From NCBI GenBank assembly GCA_964504195.1, contig CAZDDI010000001.1, forward strand, positions 248,001-312,000: a stretch of 64,000 bases of DNA, given 5' to 3'. This document shows positions 33,101 to 42,443 of this stretch, one piece after another. Source of the stretch: CAZDDI01 sp964504195 (lineage in GTDB: Bacteria > Chloroflexota > Anaerolineae > B4-G1 > SLSP01). The first letter of the stretch is position 1. Each line of letters begins with the position of its first letter. The translations under genes were made by a program, and so were the position numbers. The notes under the pieces are model-generated. The model was given only the letters and a program-made list of their open reading frames with translations, was not told the DNA's origin and did no database searches.

Positions 33101-34391
33101 CGGCGTGCGCCAGCCCCTCGAAAATCACCTCCAGGGCCGGGCGCAGGTCGTGGTCTTCCGGGTGCTGCGCCAAAAACGCCGCCAGATGGTCTTGGGTGTG
33201 GGGCAGGCGGATGTTGGTGGCGACGAGATTTTGGATTTTTGATTTTAGATTGTGGAGGGTCGCCGGGCCAGTGGCTTCCATGATCTTTTCGGCGGCCCGC
33301 ATCCACAGCGCGGCCTCGGCGATCTGCACCGCGCGCTCGTCAATATCAATGCCGTAGAGGTTGTATTCGAGGATGGCGGCGCAAATCTCAGGGGCGGTCA
33401 GCGGTCGTCCGTCGCTGGTCGCCTCCTCCTCATACATCGCGTAGAACAGGTCAAACGCTTCGAGCAGGAAATGGCCCGAACCGCACGCGGGGTCCAGGAA
33501 AGTCACGTCGCGCAGGGCTTTGCGCTCCACCGGCGCGCGGTCGGCGTCGCGGACGTAATACTCCCAGCCCTCGGCCAGCCGCGAGCCGGGGTGCAGCCCC
33601 AGCCACAGCGCGCCCAGCGAGTTCTGCACCAGGAACTTGACCATGTACGGTTCGGTGTAGAGCTGCGTGGTGGGGATGATGTCGGCCCCCGCGATCTTGG
33701 CCCCGCGCTGCGTGCGCACCTTCTCGAAGACCCGATCCTTCTCCTCCGTATTCCAATACTGGTAGGCCCAGCCCAGCGCGTCAGCAGCCTGGAAGACCGC
33801 GCCCGGCGCATCCGAGAGCCGCGTCACGGCCTGTTTGAGCGCCGCCGCCGAGGGGCGCAGCGCCACGCCCGGCGCGCGCGGATCGAAGAGCAGGGGCAGG
33901 TGCTCGGCCTGCCGCGCAAAGGCGGCCTCCAGCGCGGCGAAGAGGCCGTCATCCTCGCCCAGGCAGAGCTCGGGCTGGCGTTGGGCCAGCCGGTGGTGCT
34001 CCAGCGAACGCCCGCCGTACACGGCTTTCTGCAAAATCACCTCGTCAATCAGCCCGCGCGCCTCCATGCAGCGCAGCGCGAGCAGGCGGTTGGCCCAGGT
34101 GTAGGCCGTCTCGCGCACAAACTCCCCCACCGCATCCGCCAGTGCGATACCCGCGTCACGGCGCAGCGCCAGGTACGCATCCACCACGGCGCGGGACTGC
34201 CGGTCGCGCTCACTCAAGTGCGGTAGTTCATCGGCAGGCAGCGGCGCGCGGTCGCGCCACACCCCCAACGCATTGAGGCGCTGCTCCAGATCGCCGGCGC
34301 GCCACATCCCGGCGGCGTCGAAGCGGCCTTCCAACAGATGGCGCAAGTCCAGGCTCAGAGCCTTGAGGGTCTTCTTGAGGTCAGGGTGCAT
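30174..34391 (-). CDS. pglX: BREX adenine-specific DNA methyltransferase PglX
   Basis: 1405 residues, longer than the usual 1200 or so. The S-adenosylmethionine motif I is FLDPACGSGHFLLEAF near 300 and the catalytic motif IV NPPY near 537. The N-terminal helical region and the long C-terminal helical domain match PglX of type 1 BREX. The enzyme marks host DNA by N6-adenine methylation at a non-palindromic site and is part of the exclusion complex. Roughly residues 549-1049 (plus-strand 31245-32745) are clearly AT-richer than both ends of the gene; this is the region where target recognition lies, so an exchange of the recognition domain is likely. AAGGAG lies five bases before the ATG. Confidence 0.93.
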   Translation of the reverse strand: MHPDLKKTLKALSLDLRHLLEGRFDAAGMWRAGDLEQRLNALGVWRDRAPLPADELPHLSERDRQSRAVVDAYLALRRDAGIALADAVGEFVRETAYTWANRLLALRCMEARGLIDEVILQKAVYGGRSLEHHRLAQRQPELCLGEDDGLFAALEAAFARQAEHLPLLFDPRAPGVALRPSAAALKQAVTRLSDAPGAVFQAADALGWAYQYWNTEEKDRVFEKVRTQRGAKIAGADIIPTTQLYTEPYMVKFLVQNSLGALWLGLHPGSRLAEGWEYYVRDADRAPVERKALRDVTFLDPACGSGHFLLEAFDLFYAMYEEEATSDGRPLTAPEICAAILEYNLYGIDIDERAVQIAEAALWMRAAEKIMEATGPATLHNLKSKIQNLVATNIRLPHTQDHLAAFLAQHPEDHDLRPALEVIFEGLAHADELGSLLQLEEPVEKELRYLQAKMEERRGKPEQLALLAQVEKPKQGELPLGVESYAEWKTRTLARLKAHFAAEAQAADLSQAFFGRSAEKGVRLFDLLARRYDVVAANPPYMGSGNMGTMLKQYLAHCYSSGKRDLFAAFIIRCIEFADANGHTAMVTQQSWMFLRSFADLRAKAPAKTKQRKLEVFTGLLHQTTIEVLAHLGRGAFNEISGEVVNSVMFVLANVRAEQQHSITAFRVIGPDTPSEKDKLLQSYALSESNSAIKRLQCELLNVPDYAIQYWISKPLFERLCSKDKHFANFGFVAHGLGTRCDSIVVRFHWEVNLENPAWYHYSKGGGYGKWIGRNYYVVNYAHDGAFIRSYLNERYPYLKGNLSRLVADVDYYFESGLCYSEVGRGSLGVRQLLPNSIPGHRGPGIYPDGNSLSEMAGYLNCRINSYLYRAINPSTLLLDYSYFGSLPIEPQALSIPGLGLLAELATALKLKLISCDLTEAMFSAPSLFEIMQGVIFGQLAATLHSIEGVIERLVIDAFELSVADLTSILEETGLPAGWFPLITGYDVIPDTLINLPNLPIAVPRFFNIHERLQSSSEEIETIKRNLQIVYQAGPGSNLLLPEDTCGDAEEDGDDGNMENCAAHVPIPTETFLEELSQKLHIHPISVYWLLKEGIEQEGWRCLPEERRITADRFTVLILRLLGHRWPKQIEVGEPVPAWADPDGIIPLTEGTAEPTLLARIRERLPLEFPSGEAAALEREFQELLGESLDAWLGQTFFKHHTSQFKKRPIAWQLQSGRWTARQKPAFACLVYYHQLDGDTLATLQSQYVRPLRQRYETELRGIESVPANARSARQDARRMELGDLIQELGDFDAALGRVAAEGFAAPALEQIIAREPVDRWCAADGVKAPPEDRAALLRQEQRYLPDLNDGVRVNIAPLQKAGLLAAEVLAKKDVAPAIADRAAWRADERRWCREGKLSKPGWWE

Positions 34392-34424
34392 GGAAGCTCC
34401 TTACCAGCGGTAGCGGTTGAGAAT

Positions 34425-34499
34425 CTAGAAGCACCCGGCAATCTGGGGCACAGTCTGCTCCAGATTGCCGAGGGCGTGAACAATGTTCGCATACATCAT
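34425..34499 (-). pseudogene. short gene remnant with hairpin between pglX and the DUF2290-like gene
   Basis: The minus strand reads MMYANIVHALGNLEQTVPQI before a TAG stop, which looks like the tail of a real protein but is only 25 codons and lacks a ribosome site. The same bases form a perfect 11-bp inverted repeat, cggcaatctgg/ccagattgccg (34436-34470, loop 13), in the pglX leader. Either role is uncertain. Confidence 0.3.
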
Positions 34500-34523
34500 A
34501 TCTTGGGTAGATCTGGACTATGC

Positions 34524-35210
34524 TTAATACAGAGCCATCTCATACTGATCAAAATGTTTGAAATAGATTGGGTCAACGTCTTCCAGGTTTTCTCTGATAT
34601 TTCGAAATATCACAGCACGATCAACCCCGCCACGAATATATTCTGACCATTTGTCTGGGTAGTATTGTCTTAGGACAAACAGCATAAATGATAGGGGTTT
34701 CAGAATTTTTCTGGCTCCAAGGCGAATCTCGTTTCCAAATCCTATATGTATATGTGACGCTGGATGTCTACCCTCTCTATATTGATTCGGCGTATAATCG
34801 TATCGAGATGGTGTAACTACCTCTCTTAACTCCGAGTCGCGCAAGTAAGATTCATATTCTTCCCTATATTGGTCACCAATTTCCTGTATATCCTCATTTG
34901 TAAAGCCGCACTCAAGCACCAGATAATCAGCATAAGTGTAATTAACAAAAGGTGGCTCATAGTAAACATAATTAAAAATACCCTCATCGAAATCTGCTCT
35001 GAATTGCAATAGAGCATCATCGAATAAAATGAAGTCATAAAACTTTTGAGCAATGCACTGTTCCCAAACTTCTCGGTAGGTCTTGTGGCGAAACAAAGTG
35101 GCGGTACAGTTGCTATAATTAACGAAAGCATTGTAGTCACGATATAGTTTGCAATCTTTCAGCAACTCTATTATATCCCTTAGTTGTGTTTGGAATTGGT
35201 TTCTATTCAT
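34524..35210 (-). CDS. DUF2290-like protein, partner of the adjacent helicase
   Basis: About 228 residues, soluble, aromatic-rich (NYVYYEPPFVNYTYADYLVL) with a C-terminal block HIHIGFGNEIRLGARKIL followed by SFMLFVLRQYYP, which is the style of DUF2290 proteins; the assignment is from memory of that pattern and is moderate. The ATG at 35210 was preferred over a TTG at 35222 because GGGG lies six bases upstream. It follows the UvrD-like helicase by 17 bp, and the pair is AT-rich compared with the brx genes around it, which suggests that the two moved in together. Confidence 0.55.
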   Translation of the reverse strand: MNRNQFQTQLRDIIELLKDCKLYRDYNAFVNYSNCTATLFRHKTYREVWEQCIAQKFYDFILFDDALLQFRADFDEGIFNYVYYEPPFVNYTYADYLVLECGFTNEDIQEIGDQYREEYESYLRDSELREVVTPSRYDYTPNQYREGRHPASHIHIGFGNEIRLGARKILKPLSFMLFVLRQYYPDKWSEYIRGGVDRAVIFRNIRENLEDVDPIYFKHFDQYEMALY

Positions 35211-35226
35211 GATTGACCCCAATGTA

Positions 35227-37317
35227 CTAGGCTTTTTTGTTCAGCGAGCGATGTTCAATGAAACGCTTTATTTCATCCGGGTCCATTTCTTGTAATACTT
35301 CTTCGAGCAACCGCTCGCTTCTTGATTTCTTTGCGCCCCTTGTCGTAAGGTCACGCTTCATAATTTTGAGCTCTTCCTCACTTGGGTATCTGAAGCGTAG
35401 ATAAGGAAAATTAGCTAATGCGGTATTGATCTCCTGTTTACAGGCAGCCGCCCACTCTCCAATACCAGATACACGGACCCAACCTTTAGCACGTGTCATT
35501 GCAGTAAACAACATATTGCGCTCGCGTACTCCAGCACGAGAAGCGAAAAGAGCATCCACACCGATAACATAGACCATAAAAGCCTCGTTTCCTTTAGCTT
35601 TATGCACAGTGGATAGGGTGACTTGCCCTTGTAAGCGAAAATCTCTGATGTTGTATGTGTCTGAATGGATATTATTACTAGCAATGCCTAGCAGTGCGAG
35701 ATTTGTGGATATTGCTTGCAAGTAACTATTTGCAGCACGATCATCGACCACTATGACCAATATGTCATCCGGGCGCAGTCCATCTTGAATATCTGCCTCT
35801 ATAGATTGGGAAACGCTATTAACTTCCTGATCAAAATTTTCATAAGCTTGCACTTGCACGATCTCATTAGGGATATTTGTTTCAGAGATTACCGTGAGAG
35901 AGTTCTCTTCAGGACGCTCAATCACTATTTCGGCACCTTCGGTGAAGCCCCGCTCATGTACCACATAACCAATATCCTCCCAATGTTCCGCATTTTCGAG
36001 CATTTGAACGATCTTGCCATATAGGCCAAAGCCCAGCGCATGAGCAATAACAAGAACTTCTCTAGGATTCCGATAACATTTGTGAAGCACTGTGTCTAGA
36101 TCTAGTTCGATAGCGAGGGTTCCGTCACGGTTTACCCCGAACACTTCCTTGGGTTCGGGTGCATGGGGTTGAAAAATCGTCTGTAGATCATCGTATGCCC
36201 AGACGAATCGTCCTTCTTTGGAAATCTTTGCACAAAGACGAATAAAGGACGCGGGGAAATCTTGACCCTCATCAACGAAAACATAATCATAGACGGGGTG
36301 TAATTCAGTTTTTAGAAGGGTTTTACAAACATAATCAAAAGCATGCCCCTCATCTTTTTGACGCGCTTCTGAATACGTTAGTGGGGTAATTCCGTGTTCT
36401 AGGCAAGTGTTATAATAAACACCCTCGTCCCTTTTGCCTCCCCAGGCATGCATAATGCGAAGTTTTGTCCAATCGGGATCTCTGTCATCATACTGCCGAT
36501 AGAAGCGCGTAATCAACCTGCGGATATGTTGATAAAGGCTCCTTGTATAAAAAGTATAGACAATAGTTGCTTGTGGATCTTTAAGATGCGTGAGTGCAGC
36601 CTTCAAAGCCAGAACCACGGTCTTGCCTGAACCAGCCAAACCACGGATACGTTGTGGTCCATCAAATGAACCGATGATGGAGCTACGCTTTTGCTGGCGA
36701 TCAAACCCTAGTATAGCTTGTTCAACTTTATTGGCCAGTTGTCCTTTTGAAGCAGGTGTTTTACCAGCGACATCGCGTGGATGCGGGCGGATCATACCCT
36801 TAGCGCCTTCAATCACTGCGATCAATTCGCCAAAAATATTGGCGTCGAGCTCTTCAATGCGCTGAACATTGATTTTTTCACTGAGGGCCCCGTAATTGAT
36901 ACAGACAGGAAACTCTAAATCTATGGTTGCGGGAGGGTTATCCAAATTAGGTGCAAAGCAAAAAGCTTCGAAGGGGAATTCAAGTTCTGTACGCGTCCGC
37001 TGAAGTTGTTTTTCTCTGATTAATCGAGAAAACAGATGTGAGAAAACTTTACCAAGTTCCTTATCATCCTTTGAGATCTCTGCAGCCACATCTTGTCTAT
37101 CAGTTACATTCAAAGCTTGGATAGCAATGATCCCATGTTTAGCCGAAGCAATAAGCACACTTGCTGCAATCGCTCCACCCTCTTCATCTCGGTATAATGG
37201 AAAGTCATAATAAAGTTGAGCAGTGGATAGCGCTAAATCTTCTTCGTGTTCTTGAAGATATCCTATAAGTTCCGAAACAACTCGATTAGATCTGATATTA
37301 GCTACATTGACTTCCAT
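35227..37317 (-). CDS. UvrD-like superfamily 1 helicase
   Basis: 696 residues. The N-terminal 200 residues are unlike classical UvrD and may be a nuclease-related or binding domain. Helicase motifs follow: I (Walker A) IRGLAGSGKTVVLALKAA near 225, II YVFVDEGQDFPAS near 348, III-like VWAYDDLQTIF, IV HKCYRNPREVLVIAHALG, V/VI TLSTVHKAKGNEAFMVYVIG and LFTAMTRAKGWVRVSG. Such helicases process DNA ends and are frequent accessory genes in defence islands. It sits between brxC and pglX with a DUF2290-like gene directly after it. AAGGAG lies nine bases before the ATG. Confidence 0.85.
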   Translation of the reverse strand: MEVNVANIRSNRVVSELIGYLQEHEEDLALSTAQLYYDFPLYRDEEGGAIAASVLIASAKHGIIAIQALNVTDRQDVAAEISKDDKELGKVFSHLFSRLIREKQLQRTRTELEFPFEAFCFAPNLDNPPATIDLEFPVCINYGALSEKINVQRIEELDANIFGELIAVIEGAKGMIRPHPRDVAGKTPASKGQLANKVEQAILGFDRQQKRSSIIGSFDGPQRIRGLAGSGKTVVLALKAALTHLKDPQATIVYTFYTRSLYQHIRRLITRFYRQYDDRDPDWTKLRIMHAWGGKRDEGVYYNTCLEHGITPLTYSEARQKDEGHAFDYVCKTLLKTELHPVYDYVFVDEGQDFPASFIRLCAKISKEGRFVWAYDDLQTIFQPHAPEPKEVFGVNRDGTLAIELDLDTVLHKCYRNPREVLVIAHALGFGLYGKIVQMLENAEHWEDIGYVVHERGFTEGAEIVIERPEENSLTVISETNIPNEIVQVQAYENFDQEVNSVSQSIEADIQDGLRPDDILVIVVDDRAANSYLQAISTNLALLGIASNNIHSDTYNIRDFRLQGQVTLSTVHKAKGNEAFMVYVIGVDALFASRAGVRERNMLFTAMTRAKGWVRVSGIGEWAAACKQEINTALANFPYLRFRYPSEEELKIMKRDLTTRGAKKSRSERLLEEVLQEMDPDEIKRFIEHRSLNKKA

Positions 37318-37426
37318 GTTATTAAACTCCTTCTTTAGAGGGAATTGGGATACACCTTAGCAGCCTTGATGCGAACAATTCTATGATTATGAAATACAGA
37401 ATTCTAGTGTGCATAGAGGGGCTCTG

Positions 37427-40400
37427 TTATACTAAATCTACGTCATACCCCGCAGCTAGCAACGCACGGACACGCTCATCCAGTTTGGCTTGCAACGCCT
37501 CCCACTCTTCTGGCGTCGTCACCCGCGTCACTGAAGTAACGTCGCTGGGACGCAGGCGTTGCAGCGGACGCGTCGGGGCAACGGGTTCCGGTTTCAGCTC
37601 CGCCATCTTCCGCTGTATCTCCAGCCCCAGCCGGCGGATGACCTGCGCGGCCTGTTCCGGCAGCCCCGCCGTCCGCGCGGGCAAGCTTTCGGCGACCAGG
37701 CTCTCGCGCAACACCAGCAGCGGCTGGGCCAGCGTCTCGTACAGCCCCGGTTCCAACTGTTGCTGCGTCAGGTCGTCGGGCAAGCGGCCCAACGCCTCAT
37801 CTAACTGCCGGCGGGCCTCCGCGCGCCACCCATCCAGCAACGGCTTGAGCGTCAACAACGCCTGCTCGCGCAGGCTTTGGAGCCGCTTCCACGCCTCATA
37901 ATCGGTGAACGCGGCCTGGCGATAAGCTTCCCGGTATTCACGCAAGAAATCCCGGATGCCCTCCACGCCCTCGCCGGGCAGCCGGTGTTCGATAGCCTCC
38001 AGGCGGCCTTTGAGTTCAGCCATCTCTTTGAACGGCGTCGCCTGTTTGCCCTGGAAGGCCGCGTGTACTTCGATAGCCCGATAGCCCGCTTCCAGCCGGG
38101 TGTGGTCGCTCGCCACTTCGCGGACGCGATGCAGCGGGCTGGTCAGCGCCTGCACGTCGCGCCAGGCTGCCTCGCCCTCCACAAACTCCATGCTCAGGGG
38201 GAAGCCCGCGCCCGCAGCCCAGGTGCGCACCGTATCCACCTGCGCCAGCAAGCGCGCCGCCAGCTCGCCGGCGGCCTCACTCAGCGCGGCCGGGGTCTCA
38301 TCAATGTTGCGGCGTTTCGCCAGGTGGATGAGAAAAGTGCGGGTCTCCGTGAGCACCTCCCCCGGCACATCCACTTCCTCCAACACCAGTTCCACCTTGT
38401 CGAAGCTCTTGCTCACGCGCAGCGCGTCGCTCAGGTCCCGATCCGCCGGGTTGGTGTACGCTTTCTTGTTGAGCAGCACCTTCACCGCGCCGGCGCGCAC
38501 CAGCGCCGCAATGCCCACGCGCACCGCGTTGGGATCCCAGCCATAAGGCGGCGCCTCGAAGGTCTCGGTCAGCGCGCGGCCCAGCACCCGCCGGCCGGCC
38601 ACCTGCTCCGCGTTCAATTTCATGCGCAGCTCGTTCAGCAACGGGCTATTCAGGTCAAGGTTGCCCGCCTTGTCATACAGGCGCAACGCCTGCACCTCCA
38701 CCGGCAAGGTCCCGGCCCCGGCCAATACGTCCAGGATTGCCTTTTGATCGTTGCGCACGCGCACCGGCACCTTATCGTACTTGGGGAACAGCACCGGCCA
38801 GAAGCTCGCCAGCTCGGCGCGCAGCGCGTCGCCCGGATGCTGACCGGGATTGACCGCCAGCGTGTGGCTGGCGCCCCGGAAGACAATGTACCCGGCGCGA
38901 AGGCCATCTCGGATACCGGCCAGCACTTTGTCGGCCAGTTTGGGCAGATCGTTCAGCTCCCGCTCCGCGGCCAGCTTGCGCGCCTCTTCCGAGCGATGCG
39001 CGTCGCCCTTCCAGTTATCCACCACTTCGCGCATCGCCAGATACCGTGTGAGCGCCTGGTCGAAGCCCGGCACGCGCCCGCACAGGAAGAAGATGGTTTG
39101 CTGCGCGTCAGGTTGCAAGCTGCGGTTTTCCAGATCGGCCAGCGCCACGCCCACAAACGCCTGGAGCGGCGTGACCAGGTGCAGGGTGACATAGCCCTGT
39201 GTGCCTGGCACAAAGCCCTCATCCACCACCAGTTTGAAATTGAAGTCCTGGTCGTGGAAGCGCACCACATCCGCGCCGAGCCATGCGCGCCAGGGCTTCT
39301 GCCCACTATCGTGGATGAAGTGCTTTTGCAGTCCCCGCTCCCGATCCTGTTGGCGATATTGCGCCTCGATGGTGGCGACTTCTTCCTCGAAAGTGCGTCG
39401 TTCGCCCGTGAGGAACTCATACTCTTCGCCCACCTGCGCCACCAGTTTGGCGCGGCGCAGGCGTTCCAGTTCCGGCTCCAGCCGCGCCAGCACTGTCGGC
39501 AGGTCATCATCTACACTCTCGGCCAACAGCCGGGCCAGGTTGTCCTTGGTGCGGGGGAGGTAAGCCAGTTCGCGCACCAGATACAGCACTTCGGCCACTT
39601 TGTGCGTCAACTCGGTCGCGCCGGGCACCACCTGCCGGATGCGGGAAATCTCCGTGCGTACATCCGGGTTGATCTCGCCCTCGCCCACCAGGTTGTGATA
39701 GACCTCATCGAAGCTGACCAGCGCGCCCACCGGCGCGGTCAAATAGGCACGGCGGCCGGCGCGCAGAATGTCCTGCGTGATCGCCAGCAGCGTGCGCGTC
39801 GAGCCGCTCATCTGCTCCCCGCGCCCGCCTTTGGAGCGGAGCGCCTTCACAATCTCCGGGATCAAGTGGACTTGATAGGGGAAGAAGGGGTAATACACGG
39901 CGAAGCGCTCCGGCGTGCAGGCGGGCAAAGTCTGGCTGGTATTTGCCAGTTCGCCCAGGCCGCGCAGCACCCCGCCGCGCGCGCCGTACACCTGCTCCAG
40001 TTCGCGCTGTCCGGCCAGCGTCTTCTTGAACAGGCGATCTTCCAGCACCAGCTCGATATTCTCCGTGGTCAACGCCGGCTTGAAGCGGAACCGCCCCTCG
40101 ATCTTCTTCATGTCGCCTTCGAGCGCGCGGGCTTCCTTATAGATCGAACCCATGTCCCCGTGCGTGGTCACGATCACCCAGAGCTGGCCCTGCCCCTTTT
40201 CCGCCGCCGTCTCCACAAACGCCTGCAACTTTGCCAGCCGGCCCGCATCATTCTCGATCCACTGGCCGGATTCATCCAGCACCAACAGCAGCCGTTGCGG
40301 CTTGCGCTGCGCCTGCGCGCGCGCGCGCAAGTCGGTCAGCAACGTCTCAACCAGGAACTCCACATTGTAGATCTCGCCCTGCTCGGCGTCCTTCATCGCG

Positions 40401-41086
40401 CGTTCTACATCTTGCGCGCTGGGGAACAGCTCCGGCGCAATCTCGCACACCGCCTCGTAGAGATAGCGGCGGTAGAAGGCCAGATTGCGCTGCACATCCG
40501 CCCAGGGTTTGCGCGCACGGGCTTCCACCGCGGCGTGTAGCGCGGCCAGTTTGCCCTGCTTGTCCAATTCGGCTTCGATGACGCGGGCGTAAATCAGATT
40601 GTTGCTGTACCCCTGCGCTAGATAATACTGCGAGAGCAGCAGCCCCGGCAACGGCTGCTCCTTGCCGCCCACCAATGAGTTGAGGTTGAAGGCCAACACT
40701 TGCGTGTCGCACTGCGGCATCCGCGCCAGACTGCGCAAAATGGCGTTGCGCCGGGGCGCATCCGGCGGCACCCGCGCCGCGAAGCGCTCGCAGGCGGAGC
40801 TGCCTTGCAATACCCGATTCTCCGCCAGCAGCGCCATAATCTTCGCCAGGTGCGACTTTCCCGAACCGAAGTAGCCGGAAATCCACACCCCGATCTCGGT
40901 CGTCTGCATCTGGAAAGAGTCGGTGTAGTGTTCCAGATAATCGTCGAGGTATTGCTCGATCAGGGGCGTCACCACATAGCTGCCGATTTCCGCCGCCAGT
41001 TTGCGCTCGTCGGCGGTCTCGGCCACCTTGATGACCGGCTCGATCTTCTCCTCCACGCGGGTAGCAAACAGTGCGCCAATCTCCAT
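37427..41086 (-). CDS. brxC: BREX P-loop ATPase BrxC (PglY family)
   Basis: About 1219 residues. Walker A is SGYFGSGKSHLAKIMALL near residue 70, characteristic of BrxC/PglY. The protein continues with LLLVLDESGQWIE (Walker B region, near 273) and a long helical C-terminus, the usual size for the family. BrxC is a core BREX component of unknown exact biochemical role, needed for both methylation and restriction. The ATG at 41086 has GAGGAGG nine bases upstream; a TTG at 41104 in the track of the same frame is less likely. It follows brxB by 26 bp. A long antisense frame across the gene (37877-40540) is a GC-bias shadow. Confidence 0.93.
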   Translation of the reverse strand: MEIGALFATRVEEKIEPVIKVAETADERKLAAEIGSYVVTPLIEQYLDDYLEHYTDSFQMQTTEIGVWISGYFGSGKSHLAKIMALLAENRVLQGSSACERFAARVPPDAPRRNAILRSLARMPQCDTQVLAFNLNSLVGGKEQPLPGLLLSQYYLAQGYSNNLIYARVIEAELDKQGKLAALHAAVEARARKPWADVQRNLAFYRRYLYEAVCEIAPELFPSAQDVERAMKDAEQGEIYNVEFLVETLLTDLRARAQAQRKPQRLLLVLDESGQWIENDAGRLAKLQAFVETAAEKGQGQLWVIVTTHGDMGSIYKEARALEGDMKKIEGRFRFKPALTTENIELVLEDRLFKKTLAGQRELEQVYGARGGVLRGLGELANTSQTLPACTPERFAVYYPFFPYQVHLIPEIVKALRSKGGRGEQMSGSTRTLLAITQDILRAGRRAYLTAPVGALVSFDEVYHNLVGEGEINPDVRTEISRIRQVVPGATELTHKVAEVLYLVRELAYLPRTKDNLARLLAESVDDDLPTVLARLEPELERLRRAKLVAQVGEEYEFLTGERRTFEEEVATIEAQYRQQDRERGLQKHFIHDSGQKPWRAWLGADVVRFHDQDFNFKLVVDEGFVPGTQGYVTLHLVTPLQAFVGVALADLENRSLQPDAQQTIFFLCGRVPGFDQALTRYLAMREVVDNWKGDAHRSEEARKLAAERELNDLPKLADKVLAGIRDGLRAGYIVFRGASHTLAVNPGQHPGDALRAELASFWPVLFPKYDKVPVRVRNDQKAILDVLAGAGTLPVEVQALRLYDKAGNLDLNSPLLNELRMKLNAEQVAGRRVLGRALTETFEAPPYGWDPNAVRVGIAALVRAGAVKVLLNKKAYTNPADRDLSDALRVSKSFDKVELVLEEVDVPGEVLTETRTFLIHLAKRRNIDETPAALSEAAGELAARLLAQVDTVRTWAAGAGFPLSMEFVEGEAAWRDVQALTSPLHRVREVASDHTRLEAGYRAIEVHAAFQGKQATPFKEMAELKGRLEAIEHRLPGEGVEGIRDFLREYREAYRQAAFTDYEAWKRLQSLREQALLTLKPLLDGWRAEARRQLDEALGRLPDDLTQQQLEPGLYETLAQPLLVLRESLVAESLPARTAGLPEQAAQVIRRLGLEIQRKMAELKPEPVAPTRPLQRLRPSDVTSVTRVTTPEEWEALQAKLDERVRALLAAGYDVDLV

Positions 41087-41112
41087 CCTGTTCATCCTCC
41101 TCAACCGGGCGC

Positions 41113-41676
41113 CTACAACAGGTCGCCCCGGTACATGAATTCATCCCGCTGGCCCAAAAAGGCATACGTCCGCGCGCCGCGCAGCTCGCCGGGGATCAAA
41201 ATTACCAGCGGCCCGTCATAGCCAGCGGCGATATCCCACAAGAACTGCATCAAATCGCGCGGGCCGGCAGCCGGATAGAGCGCTGCCAGCCGTTCCAGGC
41301 TCACCACCGGCTTGCCCGGCCCCGGTTGCGCAGCCGCCGCCTGAATTGCAGCGCCGATGGCCGTGATCCACAGCTGCCCCAACTCACCCGTCGGATCCGA
41401 GCCCGGCATCGGATCGGCCAGCGCATCCACAATCGCCCCAGCGCCGATGTCCGCCAGCACGGCCTGCGTCACCGCCAGCACATCCACCGTCCGCACATCA
41501 ATCTCCGGGCGTAGCGCTTCGGTTTGCGTCCGCCATTCTTTCAGCACCGTCAGCTCGGCTTCGGGCGGGTACACCAACGCCAAAAACGGCGCACCCGTCT
41601 TGCGCCCGATATGCTCGTAACGGGTACGCAGCCGATCTACGGCCTCGCCAATCTTCCAGCGCCAATCGTGCATCAT
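41113..41676 (-). CDS. brxB: BREX protein BrxB (DUF1788)
   Basis: 187 residues matching the DUF1788 pattern: FLALVYPPEAELTVLKEWRT at the N-terminus, PVVSLERLAALYP in the middle and GPLVILIPGELRGARTYAFL near the end. The chosen ATG at 41676 overlaps the brxA stop as ATGATG/TGA, with GGAGG about five bases upstream, so translation is coupled. Second gene of the BREX operon. Its exact biochemical role is not established. Confidence 0.92.
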   Translation of the reverse strand: MMHDWRWKIGEAVDRLRTRYEHIGRKTGAPFLALVYPPEAELTVLKEWRTQTEALRPEIDVRTVDVLAVTQAVLADIGAGAIVDALADPMPGSDPTGELGQLWITAIGAAIQAAAAQPGPGKPVVSLERLAALYPAAGPRDLMQFLWDIAAGYDGPLVILIPGELRGARTYAFLGQRDEFMYRGDLL

Positions 41677-42443
41677 GCGGCCCTCCAATCTGCCGGTGTC
41701 TGTAACACCACGGTGTCGCCCACCCGCTCGAAGTGGATCACGCGCTCCTGCGCCAACCGGCTCAACGTGTGAGCGACCTCATGCTCCGTCAGGAAGAACA
41801 ACTGCCAGGTGGGGGCGCGCAGCACGTCCGCCCCCTGCGCGCCCTCTTCGCTGAGGATACGCAGCAAATGACGCGCCGTGAACAGCGGCAACAACGGCTG
41901 CGTCAGCGTCTTCTTCTGCTGCCCGACCAGCACGCCGAAATCCCGCAGCGCGGCCAGAATATGGCGGGCTAGGCCGATTTGGGTACTTTCGGCCCACTCC
42001 GCAATGTGCGGTTGGTCATCTTTTGTCTGATCCAGAAAGGCTCTTAGATCCTCAGGCGTCACAGTCAACTGATGTGCCTGCCACCGGGGCCATAGTACCT
42101 GAGTTACGAAATCAAAAGTCAAACGATCGCGCAAGGCGTAGTGTAAATACAGTAGTGAGAGGAATTCACGGCTTTGCGGACCAAAAGTAACAAAGGTCTC
42201 ACTTAAATCATGCGACCCCCATGCTGGTTGAGATAGATATAAGTGGTGAATTGCCCACCAAATACGTTGTCGTGTTGAGCGTGCGCGCTGCGTGAAGAGG
42301 TCGCCATCCAGGGCGCGCTGGCGTACTTCAGCGATGGGCAGCCCTGCATTCAACGCCGCCAGCACCTGCTCGATTTCGGGGAGCAAGGCGCCTTTGGAAC
42401 TGTTCCGCCCGCTATACGGGCCGGGGTCGCGGTACAAATTCAT
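41673..42443 (-). CDS. brxA: BREX protein BrxA (DUF1819)
   Basis: 256 residues, of the DUF1819 family: LLPEIEQVLAALNAGLPIAE followed by RALDGDLFTQRARSTRQRIW, and a winged-helix-like C-terminal part. BrxA proteins bind DNA and are the first gene of type 1 BREX sets. The ATG at 42443 has AGGAG six bases upstream; an in-frame extension to 42488 lacks a site. Transcribed from the promoter at 42626-42654, with a leader of about 175 bases. Confidence 0.92.
   Translation of the reverse strand: MNLYRDPGPYSGRNSSKGALLPEIEQVLAALNAGLPIAEVRQRALDGDLFTQRARSTRQRIWWAIHHLYLSQPAWGSHDLSETFVTFGPQSREFLSLLYLHYALRDRLTFDFVTQVLWPRWQAHQLTVTPEDLRAFLDQTKDDQPHIAEWAESTQIGLARHILAALRDFGVLVGQQKKTLTQPLLPLFTARHLLRILSEEGAQGADVLRAPTWQLFFLTEHEVAHTLSRLAQERVIHFERVGDTVVLQTPADWRAA

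Noticed and set aside
37877..40540. 887-codon open frame antisense to brxC
   Set aside because: It lies wholly opposite a well-supported gene, has a His/Gln/Arg-rich composition typical of GC-bias shadows and no recognisable motif.
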